Positions 1 through 12,738 of a stretch of 64,000 nt of DNA are shown here, piece after piece (positions within the stretch are counted from its first letter, which is position 1; each line of letters starts with the position of its first letter). This DNA is from Macrostomum hystrix. Its lineage: Eukaryota > Platyhelminthes > Macrostomidae. A model generated the notes under the pieces. It made no database searches. It saw only the letters and a list, made by a program, of their open reading frames with translations, and was not told where the DNA came from. Where the stretch lies: NCBI GenBank assembly GCA_950097015.1, contig CATNEN010000029.1, forward strand, positions 2,796,001 through 2,860,000, given 5' to 3'. Position numbers and translations under genes: made by a program.

Positions 1-125
1 CGCATCTGAAGGCTGCGTACGGCTGTTCAGTCCATGGACTGGGGAGATGCCACATCCACTCTCAATTACCCCATCTGATGCTGGCAATCATTTAAGAGCT
101 GGGTGAACTGAAGCAATTCAGAGTT
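1..125 (-). mobile_element. SINE family B fragment (tail part)
   Basis: The stretch around 'cagtccatggactgggg' and 'agctgggtgaactgaagca' recurs at 28438-28640 and, on the other strand, at 15213-15432, where tRNA-like heads are attached. Here only the body and tail are present, antisense to the + strand, cut by the window edge. A short 'ggggcttgtcgtgc' at about 153-170 is also found inside SINE family A. Confidence 0.6.
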
Positions 126-180
126 AACTGGATTGCTAAAGGACACAGATTGTGGGGCTTGTCGTGCACACTGAGAGCCC

Positions 181-820
181 ACAGCCCCTTTTCAACTATA
201 TAATAGTAAACAATACAAAACTTATTTTGTAGATATCCTCAGTGCGGTATTGCCCATGCCTCTTCACTTTTCCCTTAGTTGCTAAGGCGAGGCCTCCAAT
301 GTTGGCCGCTGACTGATTGTTTTAATGAATTATTTAACCTGGCTCCAAGGGAGTTCGCTTCCAGTTGAGACACTTCAGCAACAAACGGTAGAGTCTGCTA
401 TGTAAACAGGTTACATTTTCCGTTCTCAAACTATACTTCAAGAGTAGAAAAATACGATTATATAATTTTCTTATCGATTCTTATCGCTTCAACAAATTAA
501 ATTGTTTACTATTTTTCTGCTTTAAATAATTGCACTTTTCTGAGCTGTATTCGAAGGCTTCAGAAAAATTGACAAGCAATGAGTGTTTATTTCTGTCCGT
601 TGTCAAATGTCCTAGAGCTAAGTCATTGCGTTTCTCCTGGGAGACTCCATGCAGGAAGAAGCAGGGTAGGAGTTTTGTGAAAGCAAAAAATACAAGTGTA
701 GATTGAAATTTGGACAAATTTTTTATCACATTTAAGTCAATCACTCTAGACTTATTAGATGCCTGTCAAATTATTAAATCTTCATTGTTAAACAACTATT
801 TGAACTTATTTATAACACCT
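181..820. other. AT-rich intergenic DNA, no gene seen
   Basis: No splice-supported or conserved coding sequence is visible. Open frames here are short and unlike known proteins. Confidence 0.5.
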
Positions 821-1108
821 CCTTATCATTCAGTTGTTCATAACACACTCTCCTTATCAATCAGTTGTTCATAACACACTCTCCTTATCATTCAGTTGTT
901 CATAACACCCTCTCCTTATCATTCAGCTGTTCATAACACCCTCTCCTTATCATTCAGTTGTTCATAACACCCTCTATTTATCATTCAGTTGTTCATAACA
1001 CCCTCTATTTATCATTCAGTTGTTCATTCCACCCTCTCCTTATCATTCAGCTGTTCATAACACCCTCTCCTTATAATTCAGTTGTTCATAACACCCTCTC
1101 CATATCTT
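820..1108. repeat. 31-bp minisatellite upstream of the GPCR
   Basis: About nine head-to-tail copies of a 31-bp unit containing 'cattcagttgttcataaca'. It ends just before an acceptor-like site ('tttatttcccag', to about 1155), so it may lie in a 5' intron of the GPCR gene. Confidence 0.85.
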
Positions 1109-1174
1109 TCTGCTTTTTATTAACCTTCATACGAGCGTAACATTTATTTCCCAGCAGCAGATCCAAGCAGCTCG

Positions 1175-4100
1175 ATGTACCAAAACAACGCGTCCCTGGC
1201 CGCAGCGGGCCCTGGTGGCAACAGCAGTCGCACAGCTTGCCCAAGATTTGATTGGTTTCCCATAGAGGTGGAACATCCGGCATACCTGTCCCAGCTGTGC
1301 GCCATCACTGTCGGATTGGTGCTGAACGCCCTGACTCTAGGCGTGTTCTCAACCGGCAAGGAGTTCAAAGGTGCGCCCTTCGTGTTCATGTGGGCTCTGG
1401 CCTTGTCCGACATCTGCAACCTGCTGGTCAAATGGCCCGAGTGCTTCGTCATGGCCACAAGAGAGTGAGTGGAACCCTGTTGTAGACAGTGCAACCCACA
1501 TAGAAAGTGCAACCCCACAGACAGTACAATCCACAGACAGTGCAACCCCATAGACAGTGCAACCCACATAGAAAGTGCAACCCCACAGACAGTACAATCC
1601 ACAGACAGTGCAACCCCATAGACAGTGCAACCCCACAGACTGTGCAACCCACAGACAGTGCAACCCCATAGACAGTGCAACCGCACAGACAGTGCAACCC
1701 CACAGACAGTGCAACCCCACAGACAGTGCAACCCACAGACAGTGCAACCCCACAGACAGTGCAACCCCACAGACAGTGCAACCCCACAGACAGTGCAACC
1801 CACAGACAGTGCAACCCCACAGACAGTGCAACCCCACAGACAGTGCAACCCCATAGACAGTGCAACCCCACAGACTGTGCAACCCACAGACAGTGCAACC
1901 CCATAGACAGTGCAACCCCACAGACAGTGCAACCCCACAGACAGTGCAACCCCACAGACAGTGCAACCCACAGACAGTGCAACCCCACAGACAGTGCAAC
2001 CCCACAGACAGTGCAACCCCACAGACAGTGCAACCCACAGACAGTGCAACCCCACAGACAGTGCAACCCCACAGACAGTGCAACCCCACAGACAGTGCAA
2101 CCCACAGACAGTGCAACCCCACAGACAGTGCAACCCCACAGACAGTGCAACCCACAGACAGTGCAACCCCACAGACAGTGCAACCTCACAGACAGTGCAA
2201 CCCCACAGACAGTGCAACCCCACAGACAGTGCAACCCACAGACAGTGCAACCCCACAGACAGTGCAACCCCACAGACAGTGCAACCCCACAGACAGTGCA
2301 ACCCACAGACAGTGCAACCCCACAGACAGTGCAACCCCACACATTCAGTGCAACCCACAGACTGTGCAACGCCACAGACAGTGCAACCCCACAGACAGTG
2401 CAACCCCACAGACAGTGCAACCCCACAGACAGTGCAACACACTCGCTCTCATCAAAGCGACAATAAATCGCTTTATCATCGGTCAGACCAGATTCGGCCC
2501 TCAGCAGCCCCCAAAGCCTCATACTCAAGACTTGAATTCTAAGAAACTTTTCCTACCAAGCCGCATTTCCTGCCCGCAACATCTCCGCTCTGGCCCTCCT
2601 AGAAGAGAAACCAGAAACATGAAGAGGCTGCTTGGGACGCCATGGACCGGGTCAATAGTTGATCCCACTTCCTGCCTCTCATTAAACGGGATGTGATTGC
2701 TGCACAGAAGGATGGAGCAAAGGGGGTAGAGACAGCAATGAATGAGAGGATTCCTCAGCAAGGCGCTAAGCAGGCCAGGAATTGATTAGTGGCAGCTCGA
2801 TTGCTCTTGTTTTAGTTATTTATTTCCTCTGGTCTCTTCTTCCGTTTTTTCTTCCAGTTCCTTTTTTCCAGTGTTATAGCCCAGGGACACAGGGCGCATT
2901 GGGTCTGATAGGAGAGAGACAGCCCGGGAGCTCCAGAAATTTGGGACGCCAAACAGCTGCTGCTGCCGCTGCTGCTGCTGCTGGTGCTGCTGGTGGCGTG
3001 TCTGCACTTGAAAAAATCAATGCAAACTCTGCTTGTGTTACACTGACCAAAGACTAGCTCTTTTGCCTGAGCGGATGAAGGGTTTAATTAATTTAGGGAA
3101 TCTGCGACCCCCCAGGCAGAGGAGGTAGCAGCAGCAGCAGCAGCAGCAGCAGCAGCTTGCGTGTCATCTCACTGTTCTAATACTCCCATCTTGTTATTCG
3201 TGTTTACAGACCTGTCTCAACTAGTTAAAACGATTTAGCCATCTTTCAGTTGTGCTATTTTGCACTTAGCCAAACCCGCTGATTCAGAGGCGGGGGAATA
3301 TAATAAATAGGCGAACATTAATATTAATCAGGCACTTATTATTCCGGAGAGGACTCGAGCGAGTGAGTAAGCGATTTTGGCGAGAAAGATGAGGACTTGC
3401 CGACTCAGAATCCCCCGGGTATTGTGCATTGGGACATGGATGAAGCTGTGTGTGCACTCAGCAACCAAAACTCACTCAGTACTCACACGCCACCAAACCC
3501 AGAAGGTACCCAAATAATCGCTTAAGGCTTGCTGCTTGGGCCTTTTGGGGTGGGCGAAAGGATCGTCCAATTTCGGAATTGATCCAAGGGGACTCTAGAA
3601 AGTTTAGATCAGAATTGGAAACTTTTATCTAGGCTGGGGTGTACTAGGCTATCTTCTGGCTGCTTCATCTCGCCGAAACCTTCCCATCGCTTTTACCATA
3701 CTTACTGCAGGTGCTCTAAAAATAAACCATCTCTTCTTAACCATATCCAATAAATCTACTCTGTCTACTCACCCTACTCTCTCTCTACTCACCCTACTCT
3801 CTCTCTACTCACCCTACTCTCTCTACTCACCCTACTCTCTCTACCCACCCTACTCTCTCTACTCACCCTACTCTCTCTCTACTCACCCTACTCTCTCTAC
3901 TCACCCTACTCTCTCTCTACTCACCCTACTCTCTCTCTACTCACCCTACTCTCTCTCTACTCACCCTACTCTCTCTACTCACCCTACTCTCTCTACTCAC
4001 CCTACTCTCTCTACTCACCCTACTCTCTCTACCCACCCTACTCTCTCTACTCACCCTACTCTCTCTCTACTCACCCTACTCTCTCTACTCACCCTACTCT

Positions 4101-5481
4101 CTCTACTCACCATACTCTCTCTCTACTCACCCTACTCTCTCTCTACTCACCCTACTCTCTCTCTACTCACCCTACTCTCTCTACTCACCCTACTCTCTCT
4201 ACTCACCCTACTCTCTCTACTCACCCTACTCTCTCTACTCACCCTACTCTCTCTACCCACCCTACTCTCTCTACTCACTTTCCCTCTACTTGGCGGTCAG
4301 TTTCAAAGTCTCCAAGCCCTTTTATTCAGTTCTACTCACTATCAGCTGATGGCTGCTAAAAAGTCCCTTTTCCCGTCCGTTGGATCGGGAACGACAAACA
4401 TTCTAGTTTGAGTTACGGGATTTAGGGTAAAAAAGTGGGAAATATTATGGCAGCGAATTTTTTTGAGAGTGAAAGTGGAGATGAGCCTAGCGTCCATATC
4501 TGGCAGAGGTCTGTTTGTGCCGCTGTCCGAAGCGGTGTTTGAGAGGCCTTACTAGCTGTAGCGGTACCCAGAGGCGGCGAGACTCAAACAGCTGAGCAAA
4601 CACTAAACATCCTCCGCTTGCTGTCGCACCACGCTCTGCCTCCAAACCGCTCCGCTCTAATTTTTGTTCGCAACTCAGGAAGCCCAAAGGTTGGCCATTT
4701 CTAAAGGACGTCAAGCTGTACATGTACTACATGTGGTCCAACTACCTCAATCCTATCGGCAATATCACTGAGAACATCAGCGTTTGGCTCATTGTCTGCC
4801 TGGCTCTGGAGCGCTACATTTCCATGAAGCACTACAACATCGCCAAGACTCGATGCACTTCGCGAAACGCCATTCTGGTAACGTTCAGCATCCTTGGGAT
4901 TGCCAGCCTCATCAATCTGTTCTCATTCTTCGGCATGCGCGCCTACTATGGCCACGACGGCAACGAGACTTTCGTTGGCGGCCGGGCGTCGCATTTCTAT
5001 AGCACCGTCTGGTACGAGCTGTGCGTGTGGCTGCGCGCCTGCGCCGCCCAGTTCCTGCCTCTGGTGTTCCTGGCTGTGGCCAACTGTCGCCTGATTTTTG
5101 TACTTCGACGCCAGTCGCGCAAAATGAAAAAGTACTCGCAGCCGCAGCAGCCGGCCGCCCAGCAGGTCGCCTCTCCGTTGAAACGCTCGAGCGTTAATTC
5201 CAGGCGACACGCAGCCCAGAGGCGCCTCACCGTCATGCTGGTGGTGGTCATTGGCCTGGTTCTGTTCGGCCAGATTCCACAGGCCTTCTCATTTCACAAG
5301 CTGTTCAGCTTGATCTTCCGCTGCCCGCCTGGCTGCCTGCTAGACCGATGCCTGGTCTACCGAAAGTACAAACTGTTGGCGAACATCCCCAACCTGCTCT
5401 GCTACAGCTGCAACTTCTTCATCTACTTCGGCTTGAACAAGCATTTCCGCAGTCACGTGATACAAATGTTCTCTGGTCGCG

Positions 5482-5517
<36 letters not shown>

Positions 5518-5759
5518 CTGCAGATGAGACGGGCCGAAGAAGCTCCGGAAATGGGTTGTACACAGCTGTGCAAGCGGATCGGACTGTTGTTGCTGCGGCC
5601 ACAGCCGCTGCCACCACCGCCGCCGCCGCCGCCGCCGACGCCGCCGATATCGTTGACGACGAAGACAACGTCGAGCTGGACGCGGAGGTCGGTAACCAGC
5701 TCCCCCTCCTCCAGCTACCGAAGACGCAGCAGCCGCCGCCGCTTCAACCATCAGCGTAG
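1175..5759 (+). CDS. Rhodopsin-class neuropeptide GPCR (FMRFamide-receptor-like), two coding exons
   Basis: Coding exons are 1175-1464 and 4679-5759; donor gaga|GTGAGT, acceptor gcaactcag|G; the split codon makes Glu97. The product is 456 aa. The N-terminus has two N-glycosylation sites (NNAS, NSS). TM1 carries GLVLN (N51), TM2 LALSD (D79), TM3 ends in ERY (R142), TM6 has GQIPQAF, and TM7 has NFFIY in place of NPxxY, as in FMRFamide-type and related peptide receptors. The third intracellular loop is Gln-rich and basic. The C-tail has 11 consecutive Cys, then Ala-rich and acidic stretches. The usual Cys at the top of TM3 and in the second extracellular loop are both absent. The role inferred is a plasma-membrane receptor for a small peptide, coupled to G proteins; the ligand is unknown. 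An acceptor-like site just before 1160 suggests a further 5' UTR exon. Confidence 0.88.
1489..2440. repeat. 16-17-bp minisatellite in GPCR intron 1
   Basis: More than 50 copies of a unit containing 'cagacagtgcaacccc', mixing 16- and 17-bp forms. It is open in several frames on both strands, which produces long spurious ORFs. It starts only about 25 bp after the exon 1 donor. Confidence 0.95.
2441..3756. other. GPCR intron 1, middle part with CTG/CAG microsatellites
   Basis: Non-repetitive intron sequence holding an imperfect (GCT)n tract at about 2955-2992 and a pure (CAG)n run at about 3127-3156. No exon-like segment was recognised. Confidence 0.6.
3757..4280. repeat. 18-20-bp pyrimidine-rich minisatellite in GPCR intron 1
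   Basis: About 27 units of 'ctctctactcaccctact' with 18- and 20-bp length variants that differ by one CT dinucleotide. It ends about 400 bp before exon 2. Confidence 0.93.
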
Positions 5760-6680
5760 AGACGGATATTTCTCAACTCAACGCGCGCGCGTACAATCCA
5801 AATGCAGGATTGTCTGTTGTCCATTTTTCATAATCTCGAATTTCAATTTTCATGCACCATGCAAAGTTTTAACAAATGATTTCTTCTCGTTTCCCGAATT
5901 TCACGAACCATTTGCAGGAAATTGTAAAGAAATGTTCTTCTTTGATCGTCAAATAATGTCCAATTGAATGTTTATACTTTACATGACCAACATAAGGATT
6001 GTACTCTTCATCAGATGATTAACTACATGCGACTGAACATGCCTATGTCTAATTTCTGTGAAACTTCAACGAAAAAGGACCGCTCTCATATTTTCTTATT
6101 TTATTACTCCGCTATTTTCTAGATTTTGATACAGTCTATAAATCAAAACTCCAAGCACACACACTCACACACACTTCAGACTGTCATTGTGCCATTAGAT
6201 GATGAATAGCTCATACTTGGATGAGAAATGTCACATTCTCAGACGTAAGGATGAGCTATGCTTAAAATTTACAGCCAACTATTGTAACTATGGCTCTCCA
6301 GCTATGATGATCAGTTTGGTTGGCATAGAAAATCAATAAGTTGCATTTGCTATCGCATTAAGATTTCATCTCTTAGAAGGAATTAGCGTATCCGCGTTTG
6401 TCCTATTAAAATGATAAGCTACGAGAAATATTTTGCACTTTCTGACTTACACTCCTACAGTATGTTTGCGTTTTATCCTAATGCAACATTCTCTCTTCTT
6501 GGCACCAGTCTTCTACTGCATTGAAAAATTGGATTAAAGTACATTTTTAAATACACTTGGGTTCTCCCACCATTGTGAGTTTTTCTTATAAATTAAATTT
6601 AAATTTCGTTGAAATACATTCTTTTGTTATTATGAATAATATTATCCTGCAGTATGATTTATATTATATTTATACTATCC
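5760..6680. other. GPCR 3' UTR and AT-rich intergenic DNA
   Basis: No further coding sequence is seen after the GPCR stop. ATTAAA occurs at about 6532 and could be a polyadenylation signal. Confidence 0.4.
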
Positions 6681-6684
6681 CCCG

Positions 6685-7555
6685 ACTGTCAATTGACAGT
6701 TTATCCCATAGACAGTTGATCCCATTACAGTTTATCTCACTGAAAGTTTATCCCATAGACAGTTTATCCCATAGACAGTTTATCCCATAGACAGTTTATC
6801 CCATAGACAGTTGATCCCATTACAGTTTATCTCACTGACAGTTTATCCCATAGACAGTTTATTCCATAGACAGTTGATCCCATTACAGTTTATCTCACTG
6901 ACAGTTTATCCCATAGACAGTTTATCCCATAGACAGTTTATCCCATAGACAGTTGATCCCATTACAGTTTATCTCACTGACAGTTTATCCCATAGACAGT
7001 TTATCCCATAGAAAGTTTATCCCATAGACAGTTGATCCCATAGACAGTTTATCCCATAGACAATTTATCCAATAGACAGTTTATCCCATAGAAACTTTAT
7101 CTCATAGACAGTTGATCCCATTACAGTTTATCTCATAGACAGTTGATCCCATAGACAGTTTATTCCATAGACAGTTTATGCCATAGACAGTTTATCCCAT
7201 AGAAACTTTATCTCATAGACAGTTGATCCCATTACAGTTTATCCCATAGAAACTTTATCCCATAGACAGTTTATCCCATAGAAACGTTATCCCATAGACA
7301 GTTTATCCCATAGAAACTTTATCTCATAGACAGTTGATCCCATTACAGTTTATCCCATAGACAGTTTATCCCATAGAAACTTTATCTCATAGACAGTTGA
7401 TCCCATTACAGTTTATCCCATAGACAGTTTATCCCATAGAAACTTTATCCCATAGACAGTTGATCCCATTACAGCTTATCTCATTGACAGTTGATCCCAT
7501 TACAGTTTATCTCATTGACAGTTTATCCCATTAATAGTTTGTCTCACAGACAATT
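6685..7555. repeat. 16-bp minisatellite with interspersed variants
   Basis: Roughly 50 copies of 'cagtttatcccataga', alternating with 'ttgatcccattacag' and 'aaactttatctcatag' variants in recurring blocks. Confidence 0.93.
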
Positions 7556-8200
7556 GATTAAAAAAATCTCAAAACAAATTTATATTTTCAAAATCAGATT
7601 TCAGATGTTATGAGGAAAAAGCAGAAGAAGGAGTGTTTACTTTGGAAATTTGAAGTGCCTCTTTCAGAGCAGATAAGACACAACGATGCAGCTTTGCACC
7701 TTGGCCTAATTTGGAAATCTTAAAGAAAGGAAGGGAAACACAAGCCAAGGCGAGCTGGTTGCCTAGGGCCTCATCTTTCATAGCCGGCTCACAGCTGCCT
7801 GAGTCTCCCACACACAGCTGTGAACAAACCTGAGAAGAAAAGTTTTCACTATGCAATTCAATAGGCTGCATGATGGGGCGGGTGGGCAGCGAGGTGGGTG
7901 GAGCGACTGGGGCAGCTCAGAAGAGAATGGGATTCCAAAGCAGTCTCTTCTATGTAACTCACACCAGCCTCGTGCACCTGCTAGTGTTCCCCCTGGCTTC
8001 TAAAGAAAAAACAGGGGGGGGGGAATACTTAAACAGCTCGGCACATAAAACTTTCTTTGCAAAACAACGTGCAACTTATTTTGCCCAGCTTTGTTCGGCC
8101 ATCAATAACAGCTAGGGAGTTGAATAACTTCAGCACACAATTGCTGCATATCTGTGATTCTTACAGGAGATAACAGGAGATAGCTAACTCCCAACCAGAG
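7556..8200. other. Intergenic, no gene seen
   Basis: Unique sequence with only short open frames. A poly-G run lies at about 8014-8022. Confidence 0.4.
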
Positions 8201-8202
8201 GG

Positions 8203-8475
8203 GAGTCACTGGCAGAGCGGTCTAACATGTTTTCCCCTCGCACCACGGTCCCTGAGCTCGATTCCGCGGCGAGGCCACATTTATTTGGGCGCAACCGCGA
8301 AGTAATGGCTTGGGGGCTTGTCGTGCAATTTACCTCCAAGGCACAGTGAGAGTGTACACTGCCTGAAGATTAGAAAGTCAGGGCAGATGTACACACCTGT
8401 GTGCGCGGGTGCTCAGGAGTCAGCGGAACGGGCAGAACTGCCTCCTCGCTGGCAGCGGGTCTATTGTCACCAGAT
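8203..8475 (+). mobile_element. SINE family A (tRNA-derived), near full length without tail
   Basis: A tRNA-like head with A box 'tggcagagcgg' and B box 'gctcgattcc' is followed by a body shared with the copy at 55276-55650 ('cggcgaggccacatttattt', 'gtcagggcagatgtacaca', 'gctcaggagtcagcg'). The (ATT)n tail of the other copy is missing. Confidence 0.85.
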
Positions 8476-9115
8476 TTTCTCTATCAGTTTTGCAACTGCT
8501 TGAACTGAACCAATTGTATCTTGCTCAATTGCAAAAATGACTCGAAATCAGTTAGGAACCCGATGCGCTGATTATCTGAACTCAAGCTACAAGTGTCAAT
8601 ACTCTTTAAATGGTCCAAAGCAGTTTTTGATTCTTCTTTGAGCAGGAAATTATCGAATATGCTCTAAAATCGATACCGGAGTCAGAAAATGGCAGGTAAA
8701 AATTTCAAGCAGGAGAAATTTAAGTCGGATTCCATTTGGCATCGAATGTCGCTGATTCGATTTCATTCCATAAGAGCAGTTGGCAGCCGAGACTAGCCAA
8801 AGAAAGATTGTGGAAAAAAAAATCACAATGAACTTGCAGATTGGATTGAGAAGGCCATCTGTTCAGCAGATTCGCCTAGCTACGCAAAAATAATATTTTT
8901 TTTTTAAATAAAAAGGTCATTGAATCAACAGAGACTTACCCGGCCTAGTAAAACTTATCCGATTATCTTTAGATGAAAGATGAATTCTCGCGGACATCCG
9001 GGCCTTATTGATAAGAGCTGGGGAACGAGAGAAGTGACAATTTTGATGCCTCCAAGATTAGATCTTAAAATAGTGGCACAATGTCAGTAGTCACACAGCA
9101 TGTCACGTGCTCATC
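8476..9115. other. Intergenic, no gene seen
   Basis: No conserved coding sequence; a poly-A/T patch lies at about 8885-8910. Confidence 0.4.
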
Positions 9116-9116
9116 C

Positions 9117-9815
9117 AATGCTGGATTCAATGTGAATTCCCATTCACACAGTATGGATTCACAGTGAATTTACATTCACACAGTATGGATTCACTGTGAA
9201 TTCCCATTCACACAGTATGGATTTACTGCGAATTCCCATTCACACAGTATGGATTCACAGTGAATTTACATTCACACAGTATGGATTCACAGTGAATTTA
9301 CATTCACACAGTATGGATTCACTGTGAATTCCCACTCACACAGTATGGATTTACTGCGAATTCCCATTCACACAGTATGGATTCACAGAGAATTTACATT
9401 CACACAGTATGGATTCACTGTGAATTCCCATTCACCCAGTATGGATTTACTGCGAATTCCCATTCACACAGTATGGATTTACTGCGAATTCCCATTCACA
9501 CAGTATGGATTCACTGCGAATTCCCATTCACACAGTATGGATTCACTGCGAATTTACATTCACACAGTATGGATTCACAGTGAATTCCCATTCACACAGT
9601 ATGGATTCACTGTGAATTCCCATTCGCACAGTATGGATTCACAGTGAATTCCCATTCACACAGTATGGATTCACTGTGAATTTCCATTCACACAGTATGG
9701 ATTCACTGCGAATTCCCATTCACACAGTATGGATTCACTGTGAATTCCCATTCACACAGTATGGATTCACTGTGAATTTCCATTCACACAGTATGGATTC
9801 GCTGCGAATTCCCTT
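9117..9815. repeat. 32-bp minisatellite with palindromic core
   Basis: About 22 copies of a 32-bp unit. Each contains 'cattcacacagtatggatt' and most contain attcac-N-gtgaat, an inverted repeat with a one-base centre. Confidence 0.93.
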
Positions 9816-10094
9816 TTCGTATGTGGGAATCCTAGGTTAAGGTTTTTGCAGCTAGCCAGTAATTAAATATTTTATTTTTTCCGGATCAAAGACCGCCACA
9901 ATGCTGTGTCCTGCTAAAGAAACAAAGAATATTTGTCTGTCGCTCTGATTTTAGAGAATCGATTTGGCAGCTTATCTGATCAAATGTTCAAAGGCCTTGA
10001 TGCTTCCCACGCCTTGTTTGATCTCAAAATTATTTTACTTTACTAAAGTTAATTCAACAGTCTTATTTCTTTTGAGGACCGATCAGGCCTCTAA

Positions 10095-11320
10095 TAATCC
10101 AGATTCACAGATTCGAGATTCACAGAATCCCCAGATTCACCGAATCCTCAGATTCACAGAATCCTTAGATTCACAGAATCACCAGATTCACAGAATCCCC
10201 AGATTCACAGAATCCCCAGATTCACAGAATCCCCAGATTCACAGAATCCCCGAGATTCACAGAATCCCCAGATTCACAGAATCCTCAGATTCACAGAATC
10301 CCCAGATTCACAGAATCCCCAGATTCACAGAATCCTCAGATTCACAGAATCCCCAGATTCACAGAATCCCCAGATTCACAGAATCCTCAGATTCACAGAA
10401 TCCCCAGATTCACAGAATCCCCAGATTCACAGAATCCTCAGATTCACAGAATCCCTTCACCGAATCCTCAGATTCACAGAATCCTTAGATTCACAGAATT
10501 GCCAGATTCACAGAATCCCCAGATTCACAGAATCCCCAGATTCACAGAATCCCCAGATTCACAGAATCCCCGAGATTCACAGAATCCCCAGATTCACAGA
10601 ATCCTCAGATTCACAGAATCCCCAGATTCACAGAATCCCCAGATTCACAGAATCCTCAGATTCACAGAATCCCCAGATTCACAGAATCCCCAGATTCACA
10701 GAATCCTCAGATTCACAGAATCCCCAGATTCACAGAATCCCCAGATTCACAGAATCCTCAGATTCACAGAATCCCCAGATTCACCGAATCCTCAGATTCA
10801 CAGAATCCTTAGATTCACAGAATCACCAGATTCACAGAATCCCCAGATTCACAGAATCCCCAGATTCACAGAATCCCCAGATTCACAGAATCCCCAGATT
10901 CACAGAATCCCCAGATTCACAGAATCCTCAGATTCACAGAATCCTCAGATTCACAGAATCCCCAGATTCACAGAATCCTCAGATTCACAGAATCCCCAGA
11001 TTCACAGAATCCCCAGATTCACAGAATCCTCAGATTCACAGAATCCCCAGATTCACCGAATCCTCAGATTCACAGAATCCTTAGATTCACAGAATCACCA
11101 GATTCACAGAATCCCCAGATTCACAGAATCCCCAGATTCACAGAATCCCCAGATTCACAGAATCCCCAGATTCACAGAATCCCCAGATTCACAGAATCCT
11201 CAGATTCACAGAATCCTCAGATTCACAGAATCCCCAGATTCACAGAATCACCTGATTCACAGAATCCCGATTCACAGAATCCCGATTCAGAGAATCCCGA
11301 TTCACCTAATCCTGTTTCTT
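10095..11320. repeat. 17-bp minisatellite
   Basis: About 70 copies of 'cagattcacagaatccc', with blocks repeated at higher order: the 'cttagattcacagaat' variant recurs near 10160, 10480, 10805 and 11080. Long ORFs across it are artefacts of the stop-free unit. Confidence 0.95.
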
Positions 11321-11369
11321 CCCGATTCAGGTCTGAATAACAAGAGAAGTATAATTGTTTTCATTTAGC

Positions 11370-12240
11370 GAAGTACAAGAAAACAAAATTATCAGACACT
11401 GCCAAGCATGAATTTAGTTTGTAGAATTATAATTCTTACAAAATAGTTTCATTTTTAAGTTCTGCTTCATTTTAAAAATCGTCAGCGGGTGAACAAACCC
11501 GCCAGACACCGAGTCAGACAGCTATCTGAGCAATGCATTGCGGAAAGCGGCAATATTTGGTAAAAATCAGCGAAGTGCAAAAATGATAGCGGAAGCGGAG
11601 GAAACGCAGAGGGGAAGATCAGCCCTAGCTTGGTGGATTTCACAGTAGTGAGTAGGGATTATTGATTTAAAGCAAGACAGGGAGGCTGAGCAAACGGTGT
11701 CAGATTTCTCCGAGTCTCTGGGATAAAGCGGATTTGAGCACAGACTGTGAAATCACGTCCTCGCTGTATTGAAGTCGTCTTCAATATGTGGGGAGGGCGC
11801 GAGTTTTCAGACTTCTCACAATGGCGTCAATATTTCCGCATCGATTTATAATGAAAATTTTAAACCAATTTCTAATATTTTTATGTTTCTAAACTATTTT
11901 TTATTTGATAGTCAATGGACAAAAAGGTTAAGTCTGGCGAAACGAATAAATTAATTAGAAAGGCTTATAGACGACGTTTCTAAGAAAGAAATTCCTGTGG
12001 GCAGAGAAAAAAGCGGCTTAGTAACGAAAAGCAGGAATGGGATCAAAATAAAAAAGGGGATTTTTAAATCTGGCTCCATCTTTCTGTTGGTTTTTATTGA
12101 GTTCCTCTTTAAATAAAAATAACTACTAAAGCTGTTTTCTTTCACGGCAGATCTAGAAAACTGATCAGCATTGTAACAGTGATTTACTCAAAATACATGT
12201 AGGAGCTGCATTTTTGGATTAACAGCCTGTGGTTGCATTT
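11370..12240. other. AT-rich intergenic DNA, no gene seen
   Basis: No conserved or splice-supported coding sequence was recognised. Confidence 0.4.
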
Positions 12241-12242
12241 TG

Positions 12243-12673
12243 GGAATCGAATACTCTGTCCATTTTTAATTGACCGCTAAAGGCAAATGGCTAAGCAACG
12301 GCGAAAGTCGTTGAGGGAGTTCCTTAGCAACGGCGGAAGTCGTTGAGGGAGTTCCTTAGCAACGGCGAAAGTCGTTGAGGGAGTTCCTTAGCAACGGCGG
12401 AAGTCGTTGAGGGAGTTCCTTAGCAACGGCGGAAGTCGTTGAGGGAGTTCCTTAGCAACAGCGGAAGTCGTTGAGGGAGTTCCTTAGCAACGGCGGAAGT
12501 CGTTGAGGGAGTTCCTTAGAAACGGCGGAAGTCGGTGAGGGAGTTCCTTAGCAACGGCGGAGGTCGTTGAGGGAATGCCTTAGTAACAACAGAAGTCGTT
12601 GAGGGAGTCACTTAGTAACGGCGGAAGTTCCCCTTAGCAACCGTGGTGTTTGTTGTGGACTGCATTCTCTAGG
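12243..12673. mobile_element. Dispersed element carrying a 32-bp minisatellite, copy 1
   Basis: A unique 5' flank ('ggaatcgaatactctgtcc', 'attgaccgctaaagg'), about 11 copies of a 32-bp unit (ccttagcaacggcggaagtc...), and a unique 3' flank ('gtggtgtttgttgtgg', 'ctgcattctctag') are shared with 18351-18683. Similarity stops directly after CTAG in both copies. Each unit can form a hairpin (CAACG...CGTTG). CTAG termini and a minisatellite core resemble non-autonomous Helitron/Helentron elements; the class is inferred. Confidence 0.7.
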
Positions 12674-12738
12674 ATAAATTATTATCGATCGGGGCCATAA
12701 ACATGAGAAGCATGAGAATTGCCAGCGAGGCCACCCAG

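Noticed and set aside
1144-2442. 432-aa Cys/Trp-rich minus-strand ORF
   Set aside because: It is the 16-17-bp intron minisatellite read antisense to the GPCR; the unit lacks stops in several frames.
10095-11368. Long + strand ORFs rich in SQNPQIHR
   Set aside because: Period-17 array read in frame; no start context, no domain, intergenic.
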